A DNA stretch of 42,966 nt, taken from IMG/VR virus record IMGVR_UViG_3300001473_000065, positions 1-42,966 of that record; one strand, written 5' to 3'. The notes under the pieces were generated by a model. It was given only the letters and a program-made list of their open reading frames with translations. It was not told the DNA's origin and did not search any database. Both the position numbers and the translations under genes were made by a program. The DNA comes from a virus. Position 1 is the first letter of the stretch. The number at the start of each line of letters is the position of its first letter. Below are positions 22,795 to 29,927 of the stretch, piece after piece.

Positions 22795-23370
22795 TCACTC
22801 GTTGAGATCGATGCGCGGCGCGATGATGCGAATGCCCGCCGCCGTCATTTCGATGAAGCAGCCGTCGTTGAACTTGATCAGCAGCAGGTCGTCGCCCATC
22901 TCGACCTTCGGCAGGCCCGCCAGCATCCGCAGTTCCGTGCGCGCGGCGTTGAAATTGCCGACCGCCTGTGGCCCCGCGACCATGCCGCCGGGAACCGCGA
23001 CCGCGTCCGACAGGTCGTGCATGCGGAAATTGTCCGCCTCCTGCTCGCCGCCGTTTGCGTACCAGTTGTCGATGTTGCGCGAGGCGATCTGAACGCCGAC
23101 CGGATCGCCCTTGCCGATCGGCCAGGTCAGCGCGCCGCCGCCGCCGCGCGGGAACTTGACCGGAACCTTCTTCAATTCCGGAAACGGAAAGTCCTCGCCC
23201 CTTACCTTGGGCCTGTGCAGGATCTTGACCGTCGCCGTCTGGGTGGCGGCGTCGAAATCGACGATCTCGCCGGGCAGCAGCACGTGCATGTCCGAGCGCT
23301 CGGTGCCGGCGGCCTGGGCATAGACTTCCTCCTGCTGGCCGCGAAGCGGCTTGCCGCGAAGACCGGTCAT
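22795..23370 (-). CDS. Gp138-family central spike protein
   Basis: A 191-residue protein: an OB-fold segment (HVLLPGEIVDFDAATQTATV, PVKFPRGGGGALTWPIGKGD), the region ASRNIDNWYANGGEQEADNF and RMHDLSDAVAVPGG, then a beta-helical end (DGCFIEMTAAGIRIIAPRID). This is the Gp138 N-terminal domain followed by a spike, which trimerises below the hub and carries the PAAR tip. It overlaps the hub gene by ATGA. Confidence 0.88.
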   Translation of the reverse strand: MTGLRGKPLRGQQEEVYAQAAGTERSDMHVLLPGEIVDFDAATQTATVKILHRPKVRGEDFPFPELKKVPVKFPRGGGGALTWPIGKGDPVGVQIASRNIDNWYANGGEQEADNFRMHDLSDAVAVPGGMVAGPQAVGNFNAARTELRMLAGLPKVEMGDDLLLIKFNDGCFIEMTAAGIRIIAPRIDLNE

Positions 23371-24221
23371 AGGCGCGTTCCCTCGACATCGACGCGGAAA
23401 TCGCCGTCGCGATTGTCGCCGCTATAGGTGGCCCGATCGACGCGGAAGCGGCCGGCATCCGCGCCGGGTCCCATGCCGAGCGTCTCGGACAGAACGCGGA
23501 CCACGCGGTTTGGCCGGATCTGCGGGTTGAGCAGGACCGGAACCCGGATGCCCTCATCCGTCAGCGTCGGCACGCCGAGCATGCCGGTATGCGGCGACAC
23601 GATCGTTTCCTGATCGATGAAGCCGTCGCTTGGGATCGTTTCCAGGACACCGTTCTGGATCGACCAGCGGAAGGCGTGCGAGCGCGACAGCTTGTTCATT
23701 TCGCGGACGACAGAGCCGAACAGCACCGTCGGGCGCTTGTAGGGCGTCTCGTCGAGACCGAGCAGATCGCCCCGGGCGACGTCGGGCATATGCGCGTGTA
23801 GCCGCAGCACCTGGTCCTTCGGCGATCCCTCGAGCGTTTCGGAAATCGTGCCCTGGCGCCAGGCCTTGTCGCCGTCGGCGAATTCGATGCTGGTGGCGAT
23901 ATCGGTCTCGCTGCGCTGGTGCTCGACGTCGCGGATGAAGCCCTCGCCGATGGTCGAGACGGTTCCCTCGCCATAAAGGCTGCCGGTGTGGCCGGCCTCG
24001 ATGCGCAGCCAGTCCCATTCCCGGCCGACCGCGTTGCGATGCGAGGCGTTCAGGTTCCAGATCCGGACATAGCCCTTGTTGGGCGTGCCGGAGACCGTCG
24101 CCTCGATCCAGAAGTCGATCCTGAGGGGATCCCTGCCCTGGTCGCGCGGCCGTTCGCCCACGACGATGCCGCCGGCGCGACCAAGCGTCACCCGGACCTT
24201 GCGCAGAAAGAGCTTGCTCAT
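23367..24221 (-). CDS. Baseplate hub protein
   Basis: A 284-residue protein, MSKLFLRKVRVTLGRAGGIV, with DFWIEATVSGTPNKGYVRIW NLNASHRN near the N-terminus and FGSVVREMNKLSRSHAFRWS then VLLNPQIRPNRVVRV later. These match hub proteins (Mu gp44/T4 gp27 functional class) of contractile phages encoded next to Gp138-type spikes. It connects the tube end to the spike. It overlaps neighbours on both sides by ATGA. Confidence 0.8.
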   Translation of the reverse strand: MSKLFLRKVRVTLGRAGGIVVGERPRDQGRDPLRIDFWIEATVSGTPNKGYVRIWNLNASHRNAVGREWDWLRIEAGHTGSLYGEGTVSTIGEGFIRDVEHQRSETDIATSIEFADGDKAWRQGTISETLEGSPKDQVLRLHAHMPDVARGDLLGLDETPYKRPTVLFGSVVREMNKLSRSHAFRWSIQNGVLETIPSDGFIDQETIVSPHTGMLGVPTLTDEGIRVPVLLNPQIRPNRVVRVLSETLGMGPGADAGRFRVDRATYSGDNRDGDFRVDVEGTRL

Positions 24222-24541
24222 TGCGTGAGCGCCGCCGCTTCGTCTTGTGTGATGTGATAGAGCCGCACGGTGCCGGCGGTCAGCGCCTGGTAGTTTGGCT
24301 CGGTGTCCGGCGCGTCATAGCCGCCGGCGATGATCAGGCCGATGCCGAACTCGAAGGGCGCGAGCAGATCGACGCCGGTGACGACCCGGCGGCCGGCCAG
24401 CACCGGCACCGCGTCGATCGACAGATCGAGCATCCAGCGGCTGGCCAGCGTGTTGTAATTGAGCCCGATCGTGCAGCGTCGGGTGTTCAGCACCATCGAC
24501 AGAACCTGCCGCGGCGCCTCGATAACGGGAATGCGGATCAT
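24218..24541 (-). CDS. Phage baseplate plug protein
   Basis: A 107-residue protein, MIRIPVIEAPRQVLSMVLNT, with SRWMLDLSIDAVPVLAGRRV and DLLAPFEFGIGLIIAGG. This short beta-rich pattern matches the baseplate plug family (DUF6983) found between Dit-like and hub genes in contractile phages. It is coupled to both neighbours by ATGA overlaps. Confidence 0.8.
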   Translation of the reverse strand: MIRIPVIEAPRQVLSMVLNTRRCTIGLNYNTLASRWMLDLSIDAVPVLAGRRVVTGVDLLAPFEFGIGLIIAGGYDAPDTEPNYQALTAGTVRLYHITQDEAAALTQ

Positions 24542-25131
24542 TGCAGCGCACCTGTCAGAAGGTGTTGGAGAAACTCGATGGTCCGCAGGCTTTCGAGCGT
24601 GTCGCCGTCAAGCGACAGGGCCATGCCCGGGACCTGCCCGCGATTGACGCCGGGCGCGGCCCGCAGCGCCGTCTCCGGATCGGTGATCCGGATCGCCGCG
24701 CGCGGCCCGCCGGCGGCGGCGCCAAAGGTGCTCTCGACGATGAGCGCCTGCCGGCAATGGGCGTAGAATTCCAGCACCGCGGCATTGTCCTTGGTGCGGG
24801 TGACGTCGACGGTTTCGATCAGCATGTCCTCGTAGACATCGAGCCCGGTGACGATATCGAAGGGCTCGCGGCTTTCCTGCAGCGCGACGATCGCCTGATA
24901 GCCGGAGCTGACCCGCGTCGCCGGCAGGCCGTTGACGATGCCGGCCCGCCCGGAGGCCGGCCCGATGACGCCCCACAGGGCGAGTTCCTTGGGCTCGACA
25001 TAGGCGTGATCGGTGACGTCGGCGCCGAACTCGATCGGGTTGCGGGTGATCGACAGGCGCGACAGATGCCGCTCCTGCAGCATCACGTCGATGGGCACGG
25101 GGCCAAGGGACCGGGAGATTGCGACAACCAT
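24538..25131 (-). CDS. Dit-like distal tail protein
   Basis: A 197-residue protein with the Dit N-terminal pattern: PIDVMLQERHLSRLSITRNP and IEFGADVTDHAYVEPKEL early, then GYQAIVALQESREPFDIVTG and a variable C-terminus. It would form the ring at the base of the tail tube. It begins where the tape measure stop ends (TGATGG, one-base overlap). Confidence 0.78.
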   Translation of the reverse strand: MVVAISRSLGPVPIDVMLQERHLSRLSITRNPIEFGADVTDHAYVEPKELALWGVIGPASGRAGIVNGLPATRVSSGYQAIVALQESREPFDIVTGLDVYEDMLIETVDVTRTKDNAAVLEFYAHCRQALIVESTFGAAAGGPRAAIRITDPETALRAAPGVNRGQVPGMALSLDGDTLESLRTIEFLQHLLTGALQ

Positions 25132-27149
25132 CAGGCGATATCCGCGGCTGGGATGTTGAGATCGGTATCGGCCGCGCGATGCGCGAACCGGGTTAGCACG
25201 CCTTCGACCGCCCGGGCGGCAGCCTCCGGCGCGGTCTGGCCGGTGACGTTCTGGGTGAGGTTCGTGGTGATACTTGTGCTATCGGTGTTCTTGATGTTCG
25301 AGACGCCTGCGTCGGCGTACATCTTCGGAGAGACGGCCTGGTGGCGCATGTCGGCGATCTTGGCCGTGGCCTCCGTCGGAACACCTGCCAGGCTCCCGGA
25401 GGGAAACTCCAGCACGGGTGTCCTGGTGTCTGGTTTCTCGCCATAGACGGAGGGTGCGGGACGCTGGAAATATTGCTTTAATCTGGACCCGAAACTATCG
25501 TCTCCGTCCAATGCCTTAACCGGATCCTTGAAGTCCCCTTTCCTCAGGGTGCTCCGTTGATCGAAATACCGCCCGTCAAGCGAAGGCCGCCACGGTTTTG
25601 CTCTGGGGAATGGATGTGTTTGCGGAAACGCTTCAGGCTTTCGACCGGGGACCGGCATCCGCCGGACATTGATGAACGGCGAAACGAGAGGTCGCGAAAT
25701 CTGCGGCCTGCGAGTAAGTGGAACGGTCGCCTTACGCTGGGGAGCACTGGACTGCGGGCTCGTACGCGGCCCGGAATGCTGCTGCCGAAGCTTTTCTCCA
25801 AGCTTTTCACGAGCCTTTTTGAGTTCGCTGGCTACACCAAGCCCCGGCTGTTGAGAGGGCGGCGCTACTAAGGGCTTATCTAGCTCCGCGGCCCGTTTGT
25901 TGACGACAGTTACGCCACCACCGGAGGGAACTTCACGCAACATATGCTCAGGAGCGACAGGGAGCACGAGTGGAGATAAAGAGAATGCCTCCGGATGTCG
26001 CATCAATGTATCAGATATAAGTATTCCCGCAGTAGATAAAGCTATTGCTGGCAACGAAATTAATTCCCCCGACAAGGGAGCATTAAGCGCCTCAGCCGCC
26101 TTCTGATTATCTACCGCTATATTATATTCCGGAAACAAATCTCTCTTACCAATTGTTTTTCTAGAAAGTTCAGAATTAAAAAGGAAACTCTCAATACCGT
26201 ACCCAATATCTCTTCCAATATATTTTTGAGGTTTAACATATATATCAATCACATCCCATTTTAACTCATTTTCATATTCATTATTTAGAAATAATTTATC
26301 TGTAATAGAATTACTATATATTTCTTGATATATGTCAAATTTTTCAATTATTTTTTTTACTAAAAATGCAGATGTTTTGCTATTAAATATTTTAGTTAAT
26401 TCATCTACATCACCTCCAGATGCTTCATATGCAACATTTTTAATAGATTCAACAAAATTAACTCCAGATTCCTCAGATTCTCTAAAAAATTTATCTATAT
26501 CAATACCACGCTTTAGGAATTCTTTTTTGGTGTGAGACGAGTTAAAAGATTCCAATAATTCGACTATAATACCAGCTGTTGTAGGAACTGATTGCGTTCT
26601 TCCTCCATGCAACTGTATCAAAGATGCAAGTGCTACACCTTCCTCAGCACCTTTGAACCCGAGTTGTTCGATTGGTTCAAAGGCTCCGGGTAGGTAAGGT
26701 GCGATATTCCTGAAGGGGATTCCGCCCAGCGACCCAGTGGCAGCAATTGAGCTGAGAAACACTTCATCTTTATTCGCGGGAACCTGGAGGTGAACTGTGC
26801 CGCTCAAATTGAGCCGCGCAACATCCTCGCTGTCGGCTCCAAACGCCTGCGTCCCGCGTGCGATCACGGGCAGTCGGCCCGATACATGCTCGATGGTCGC
26901 GCCTTCTTCGAATTGCGCCTTGGCGGCCTCCAGCAATTTGTACGGTTCCAACCCTGCCTCAAAGGCGGTCTGCATGACCCGCTTTCTGAAGTCATCAGTT
27001 TCAGCACGGCTCCATCTGAACTCTCGTCCCATGTTCTCAAGCAGCACCCGGAATTCACTGCTCTCTTCGAATTCATCAAGAACCGAATCGCCGATCACTA
27101 CAGCACTCGCACCGAGGATAGCGGCGCCGATTGCATGTAAAATACCCAT
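25131..27149 (-). CDS. Phage tail tape measure protein (contractile tail)
   Basis: A 672-residue protein. Residues 25-190 carry the tape-measure core pattern (FRKRVMQTAFEAGLEPYKLL, EHVSGRLPVIARGTQAFGAD, SLGGIPFRNIAPYLPGAFEP, GVALASLIQLHGGRTQSV). A hydrophobic segment near residue 365-380 (SLPAIALSTAGILI) and a Pro/Arg-rich linker lead to a C-terminal AKIADMRHQAVSP...TTNLTQNVTG region. The ATG at 27149 has AAGGTGA upstream, unlike 27176. The central coding part (about 26100-26560) is strikingly AT-rich, a mosaic sign. By the usual rule of about 0.15 nm per residue the tail would be near 100 nm. Confidence 0.85.
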   Translation of the reverse strand: MGILHAIGAAILGASAVVIGDSVLDEFEESSEFRVLLENMGREFRWSRAETDDFRKRVMQTAFEAGLEPYKLLEAAKAQFEEGATIEHVSGRLPVIARGTQAFGADSEDVARLNLSGTVHLQVPANKDEVFLSSIAATGSLGGIPFRNIAPYLPGAFEPIEQLGFKGAEEGVALASLIQLHGGRTQSVPTTAGIIVELLESFNSSHTKKEFLKRGIDIDKFFRESEESGVNFVESIKNVAYEASGGDVDELTKIFNSKTSAFLVKKIIEKFDIYQEIYSNSITDKLFLNNEYENELKWDVIDIYVKPQKYIGRDIGYGIESFLFNSELSRKTIGKRDLFPEYNIAVDNQKAAEALNAPLSGELISLPAIALSTAGILISDTLMRHPEAFSLSPLVLPVAPEHMLREVPSGGGVTVVNKRAAELDKPLVAPPSQQPGLGVASELKKAREKLGEKLRQQHSGPRTSPQSSAPQRKATVPLTRRPQISRPLVSPFINVRRMPVPGRKPEAFPQTHPFPRAKPWRPSLDGRYFDQRSTLRKGDFKDPVKALDGDDSFGSRLKQYFQRPAPSVYGEKPDTRTPVLEFPSGSLAGVPTEATAKIADMRHQAVSPKMYADAGVSNIKNTDSTSITTNLTQNVTGQTAPEAAARAVEGVLTRFAHRAADTDLNIPAADIA

Positions 27150-27273
27150 TTGAATCACCTTCTTCTGAGCGCTCATCGACGCGACGATTAAGGTCCTGGT
27201 GCGGATGAAAGAGTTCGCTCAAGTCCACCATGTCGTCGATGGCGGAGCATCTATCGGCCTTCTGTTCCAGCAT
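27076..27273 (-). CDS. Possible relic ORF with MLEQK start, overlapping the tape measure
   Basis: A 65-codon frame beginning MLEQKADRCSAIDDMVDLSE. Its start and the bases around it resemble those of the tail chaperone gene, which begins MPEQKIDD, and both start codons sit within a conserved element shared upstream of the two divergent cargo genes. The last third overlaps the tape measure start in another frame and looks non-coding. It may be a remnant of a duplicated chaperone start or a very small gene. Confidence 0.3.
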   Translation of the reverse strand: MLEQKADRCSAIDDMVDLSELFHPHQDLNRRVDERSEEGDSNGYFTCNRRRYPRCECCSDRRFGS

Positions 27274-27289
27274 GACAGGCCCTATAGTG
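27260..27289 (+). promoter_or_regulatory. Shared upstream element of cargo gene 1
   Basis: TTCTGTTCC at 27260-27268 and TATAGT at 27283-27288 are spaced 23 bases start to start. The same layout occurs at 28588-28617 upstream of the second cargo gene, and 22 of 30 positions are identical. TATAGT fits a -10 box; the -35 is weak. It covers the divergent MLEQK start on the other strand. Confidence 0.5.
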
Positions 27290-27317
27290 CTGGGTGTGCA
27301 GTTCAGGGAATCATGCG

Positions 27318-27833
27318 ATGAACGTTTGGCATTGTTGGAGAAGTTTATTCTGGTCCGGCTTTTTCGGCGTTGCGCTGATAATCATCGGTTGTACCGGCTT
27401 CACCGGCTTGGGCCACGCTGACAGCGAGCCCAGTGAGCGTGCCAAGAAGGAACTCCAACGGGCTATTGAGATAGCCTTTTTATTGGACGCCGAACGGGTC
27501 TTTGATCCGCATTGCCCTTTTCCAAATTACTGCAGCCTTACCATCTTGAACGGCGGCACTCTTGAATTTTCTGTAGGCGATACGGCGCTAGACAGCGCTT
27601 TTGGTGCCCCCTTTACGCGAAAACAGATGGGGCAGGAGGTGGTGACATGTACTTGGCTTGTCGCCCTCCTGACCGGGGTCGAAGACCTGTCTGTGGCCGA
27701 AGCCATTGCCCAGGAATTGGTGACGGATGCCAGAGCGACGAAACAAACAGTCTCCGCTACAGTGCTTGGCGTCAGTTTCACTGCCAGGTGGTGGCAGGCC
27801 GACTATGTCAGTTGTAAAGGGAAACGCCTCTAA
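27318..27833 (+). CDS. Putative lipoprotein cargo gene 1 (paralogue of 28653-29183)
   Basis: A 171-residue protein starting MNVWHCWRSLFWSGFFGVAL, followed by IIIGC, a lipoprotein-type signal with probable lipidation near residue 25. The mature part shows RAKKELQRAIEIAFLL, PFPNYCSLTILNGGTLEF, CTWLVALLTGVEDLSVAEAI and ADYVSCKG. It aligns with the protein at 28653-29183 through conserved QRAIE, PNxCSL, GGxL, C-x-W and LTGxxD, and the same final Cys-Gly. AGGGA lies eight bases before the ATG. It is transcribed against the tail operon, between tape measure and tail chaperone, as a moron would be. No known family was recognised. Confidence 0.7.
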   Translation: MNVWHCWRSLFWSGFFGVALIIIGCTGFTGLGHADSEPSERAKKELQRAIEIAFLLDAERVFDPHCPFPNYCSLTILNGGTLEFSVGDTALDSAFGAPFTRKQMGQEVVTCTWLVALLTGVEDLSVAEAIAQELVTDARATKQTVSATVLGVSFTARWWQADYVSCKGKRL

Positions 27834-27975
27834 TCGGCAATGTTCTATCTCAAGCAGTTTTGAGGCTCAGGCGAAGCCTTACCTGTGTTTCCGATGGCAC
27901 AGCCTGTAAAAGGAGGCCTTGAAACCGGCACACGAGGTCAGGCCCCTGAAGCCGCCTGCCCCAAAACCATCCCGA

Positions 27976-28601
27976 TCACCTCTTCTTCCCCGGCGCCTCC
28001 GTAGCGCGTCTTGCGATGTCTTCGCGTAGATCCAGGGCTTCATGCATGTCGGCCAGATCATCGATCGTGAGGTCGCCGCAGACATCTCGCCAGGAGCAGA
28101 GTGGCGGGTCCGCCAGCACCGGGCGCCACAGCCACAGATCCTCGTGAATATTTGGCGCTATGCGCTCGATGTCGCTCCCGGACGCGTGGCCGCCGTCGCC
28201 GCCGCTTGTGCGCTGCGGCCGACGGCGCCGAAAAAATCCGCGAAATTCACCTTCAGAACGAAACCCGCCACCTTCCAGGCGCCAATCAGATTGTCCTGAA
28301 AATGGTGATCGAAGACGATGGCCTCGTAGCCGCTACCGCTCGCCGTCTTGATCTGAGCGGATTCCACCAGTTGGGTGATCAGGCTGTCGGCCTCATCCAC
28401 GTCGGCCCTGGCCAACACATCATTGATGATGGCGGCCATCACCCGTTCCGTGCTCTCCTCATCCACGCCACCGCGCAACACCGCAATCCCGTCGAGCGCC
28501 GGACCGAGCACCTTGCCGAGGCGCAATAGAAGCCGCTGCGCCTCGCGGGCGGGAAGCTTCTCGCAGCGTATGGTGACATCGTCGATCTTCTGTTCCGGCA
28601 T
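27976..28601 (-). CDS. Tail assembly chaperone, -1 frameshift product
   Basis: The short chaperone frame contains T TTT TTC (28230-28236) near its end. A -1 shift there leads into an open frame that ends at TGA 27976-27978. The extension includes HEDLWLWRPVLADPPLCSWR, DVCGDLTIDDLADMHEALDL and REDIARRATEAPGKKR. The extension is well formed (W-R-P-x-L, D-L-A-D-M-H-E-A-L-D) and has no start codon of its own in a sensible place. Two overlapping products made by programmed -1 frameshifting at this position are a hallmark of long-tailed phages (lambda G/GT). The product would be about 208 residues and would bridge the tape measure and tube subunits during assembly. Confidence 0.75.
28158..28601 (-). 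CDS. Tail assembly chaperone, unshifted product
   Basis: A 147-residue protein, MPEQKIDDVTIRCEKLPARE, with helical body AQRLLLRLGKVLGPALDGIA and ESTERVMAAIINDVLARADV, and NLIGAWKVAGFVLKVNFADF before the slip site. Position between tail tube and tape measure and the frameshift extension identify it as the tail chaperone. The last 20 residues after the slip site are Ala-rich and end at TAG. It is interrupted on both sides by oppositely oriented cargo genes. Confidence 0.8.
   Translation of the reverse strand: MPEQKIDDVTIRCEKLPAREAQRLLLRLGKVLGPALDGIAVLRGGVDEESTERVMAAIINDVLARADVDEADSLITQLVESAQIKTASGSGYEAIVFDHHFQDNLIGAWKVAGFVLKVNFADFFGAVGRSAQAAATAATRPGATSSA
28230..28236 (-). promoter_or_regulatory. 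Programmed -1 frameshift slip site
   Basis: On the reverse strand the frame reads GAT TTT TTC GGC, giving the canonical heptamer T TTT TTC (X XXY YYZ). Slipping back one base opens the chaperone extension. The GC-rich bases immediately downstream could form a stimulatory structure. Confidence 0.75.
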
Positions 28602-28617
28602 AACGGATCCTGTACTA
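28588..28617 (+). promoter_or_regulatory. Shared upstream element of cargo gene 2
   Basis: TTCTGTTCC at 28588-28596 and TGTACT at 28611-28616 repeat the layout at 27260-27289. It overlaps the chaperone start on the opposite strand. A promoter for the cargo gene is inferred. Confidence 0.45.
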
Positions 28618-28652
28618 AAGGTTGCGGGGACTGAGATTGCGGAGGGGGCGCC

Positions 28653-29183
28653 ATGAAAGCATGGCTTTATCGAAACATCTTGAAACGCGGATGGTTCCGT
28701 CTTTTAGCGACCGTAATCGTCGTATTATTGGGCGCGCTCGTCGTACATAACTTGTTTTTTTTTAGAACCGGCGCCAGACCGACAGACTACACCGAGATTG
28801 AGATTCAACGGGCAATAGAATCCGCACGCACGATGGGGTACAGACGGATCGAGAAGATCAATTGCCAACATCCAAACAAATGCTCGCTCTCATTACGAGG
28901 TGGAGGCGGTCTCAGTCTTTTCACAAGCGAAACCCCTCGAAAGGAGGTTGAGGTCTATACGTTCGAAAAGCAGTGCCGCTGGGCGTTCGCGTTTCTGACC
29001 GGGCTGGACGACCCGGACGCCGTCGATTCCATCGTCAGCGAGCTCATTGCGGAAGTCGATAAGTCGAACCGCTGGGCCAGCAGAGAGATGAATGGGGCCG
29101 CGCTCATAGTCTCGGATATTTCAACCTCGGACGATCGAGATGCGGATATATACTGCAGCGGAGGACGCCCCCTGCGGCGTTAA
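28653..29183 (+). CDS. Membrane-anchored cargo gene 2 (paralogue of 27318-27833)
   Basis: A 176-residue protein with an N-terminal anchor (RLLATVIVVLLGALVVHNLF) after a basic start MKAWLYRNILKRGWF. The exposed part has EIEIQRAIESARTMGY, HPNKCSLSLRGGGGLSL, KQCRWAFAFLTGLDDPDAV and ADIYCSGGRPLRR. Four cysteines align with those of the paralogue at 27318-27833, suggesting conserved disulfides in the periplasm. GGAGG precedes the ATG. It faces the tail operon between chaperone and tail tube, and its 3' end is followed by strong hairpins. Superinfection exclusion or envelope modification is a guess from topology; no family was recognised. Confidence 0.7.
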   Translation: MKAWLYRNILKRGWFRLLATVIVVLLGALVVHNLFFFRTGARPTDYTEIEIQRAIESARTMGYRRIEKINCQHPNKCSLSLRGGGGLSLFTSETPRKEVEVYTFEKQCRWAFAFLTGLDDPDAVDSIVSELIAEVDKSNRWASREMNGAALIVSDISTSDDRDADIYCSGGRPLRR

Positions 29184-29266
29184 ACACACTCCGTCAATGT
29201 GAAGCATGAGCCAGACTCCATAACCGCGACACAGCGGACTTCCCCTCCCATCCATTGGATTTCAAG

Positions 29267-29319
29267 GCAGGCGGCGCGCGCACTGGGCGCGCCGCCTGCG
29301 CCCCTCTCCTGCCGGCAGG
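29267..29319. terminator. Two strong hairpins between cargo gene 2 and tube gene
   Basis: GCAGGCGGCGCGC (29267-29279) pairs perfectly with GCGCGCCGCCTGC (29287-29299) across a 7-base loop. CCTGCCGGCAGG (29308-29319) is a second, self-complementary dyad. They lie in the 29184-29375 gap, which has no gene, and could end transcripts from both sides, though a clean T-tract is missing. Confidence 0.55.
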
Positions 29320-29375
29320 GAGGAGGCAAAGACGGCAAGGCGCTGCAAACGCGTACCAGCCGCGCCGCCGCCCGC

Positions 29376-29810
29376 CTAGACGTATTCCACCTGCGTCGGA
29401 TCCCAGGCCTGGGCAAACAGCACCCAGTCGCGCGAGGCGGCGTTTTCGCCATAGGCGTGCTGCGGCGCGCGGATGATGGTGGCTTCGGCCGCCGAGCCGC
29501 CCTCGTTGTTGCCGGTGTCGCGCACCGACAGCCCGAAGGGCAGAAGCCGGCCCGAGCGCATCCGCTTCCAGCGGTTGTGCAGGAAGGTGTGGGTCGGCGA
29601 GGTCGGCTGCAGCTTCAGGACGATCATCACCGAGGTATCGGCGGTGATCGAGACGATCGCCGCCCCGTCGACGCCAACAAGCGGGAAGCCGATATCGGAA
29701 TGCGGCGCGATCGTCACCGCGTCGTTGCCCTCCCAGAGGCCGGTGACCAGTTTGCCGTCCAGCACGACGGCGACGTTGAGAAAGCTGTAGGACGTAAGGG
29801 CTCGAGACAT
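29376..29810 (-). CDS. Tail tube protein (DUF3277-like)
   Basis: A 144-residue beta-rich protein, MSRALTSYSFLNVAVVLDGK, with DAVTIAPHSDIGFPLVGVDG, SITADTSVMIVLKLQPTSPT and RMRSGRLLPFGLSVRDTGNN. Small size, the YSF-x-x-V start and the place right after the DUF3383 sheath match DUF3277, the tube protein of this phage class. It forms the inner tube propelled by sheath contraction. Confidence 0.8.
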   Translation of the reverse strand: MSRALTSYSFLNVAVVLDGKLVTGLWEGNDAVTIAPHSDIGFPLVGVDGAAIVSITADTSVMIVLKLQPTSPTHTFLHNRWKRMRSGRLLPFGLSVRDTGNNEGGSAAEATIIRAPQHAYGENAASRDWVLFAQAWDPTQVEYV

Positions 29811-29820
29811 GGTATTCGCT

Positions 29821-29852
29821 CCATAAAGAAAAGGGGCGCGCCGCGCGGCGCG
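29821..29852 (-). terminator. Terminator-like hairpin between sheath and tube genes
   Basis: On the reverse strand a perfect 16-base dyad CGCGCCGCGCGGCGCG (29837-29852) is followed by CCCC then TTTTCTTT. A larger hairpin lies just upstream (CGGGGCCG pairing with CGGCCCCG). It would reduce or stop transcription past the sheath gene unless overridden. Confidence 0.6.
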
Positions 29853-29927
29853 GATTTGCGGGCCCGGGGCCGGCCGGAACTGCCGGTCGGAACGGCCCCG
29901 TCAGACCTGTCGATCGGAACTGCCCGG

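Noticed and set aside
22111-23427. A 438-codon forward frame opposite baseplate genes
   Set aside because: It runs against gp46-like, PAAR and Gp138 genes with clear motifs; the composition is that of an antisense shadow.
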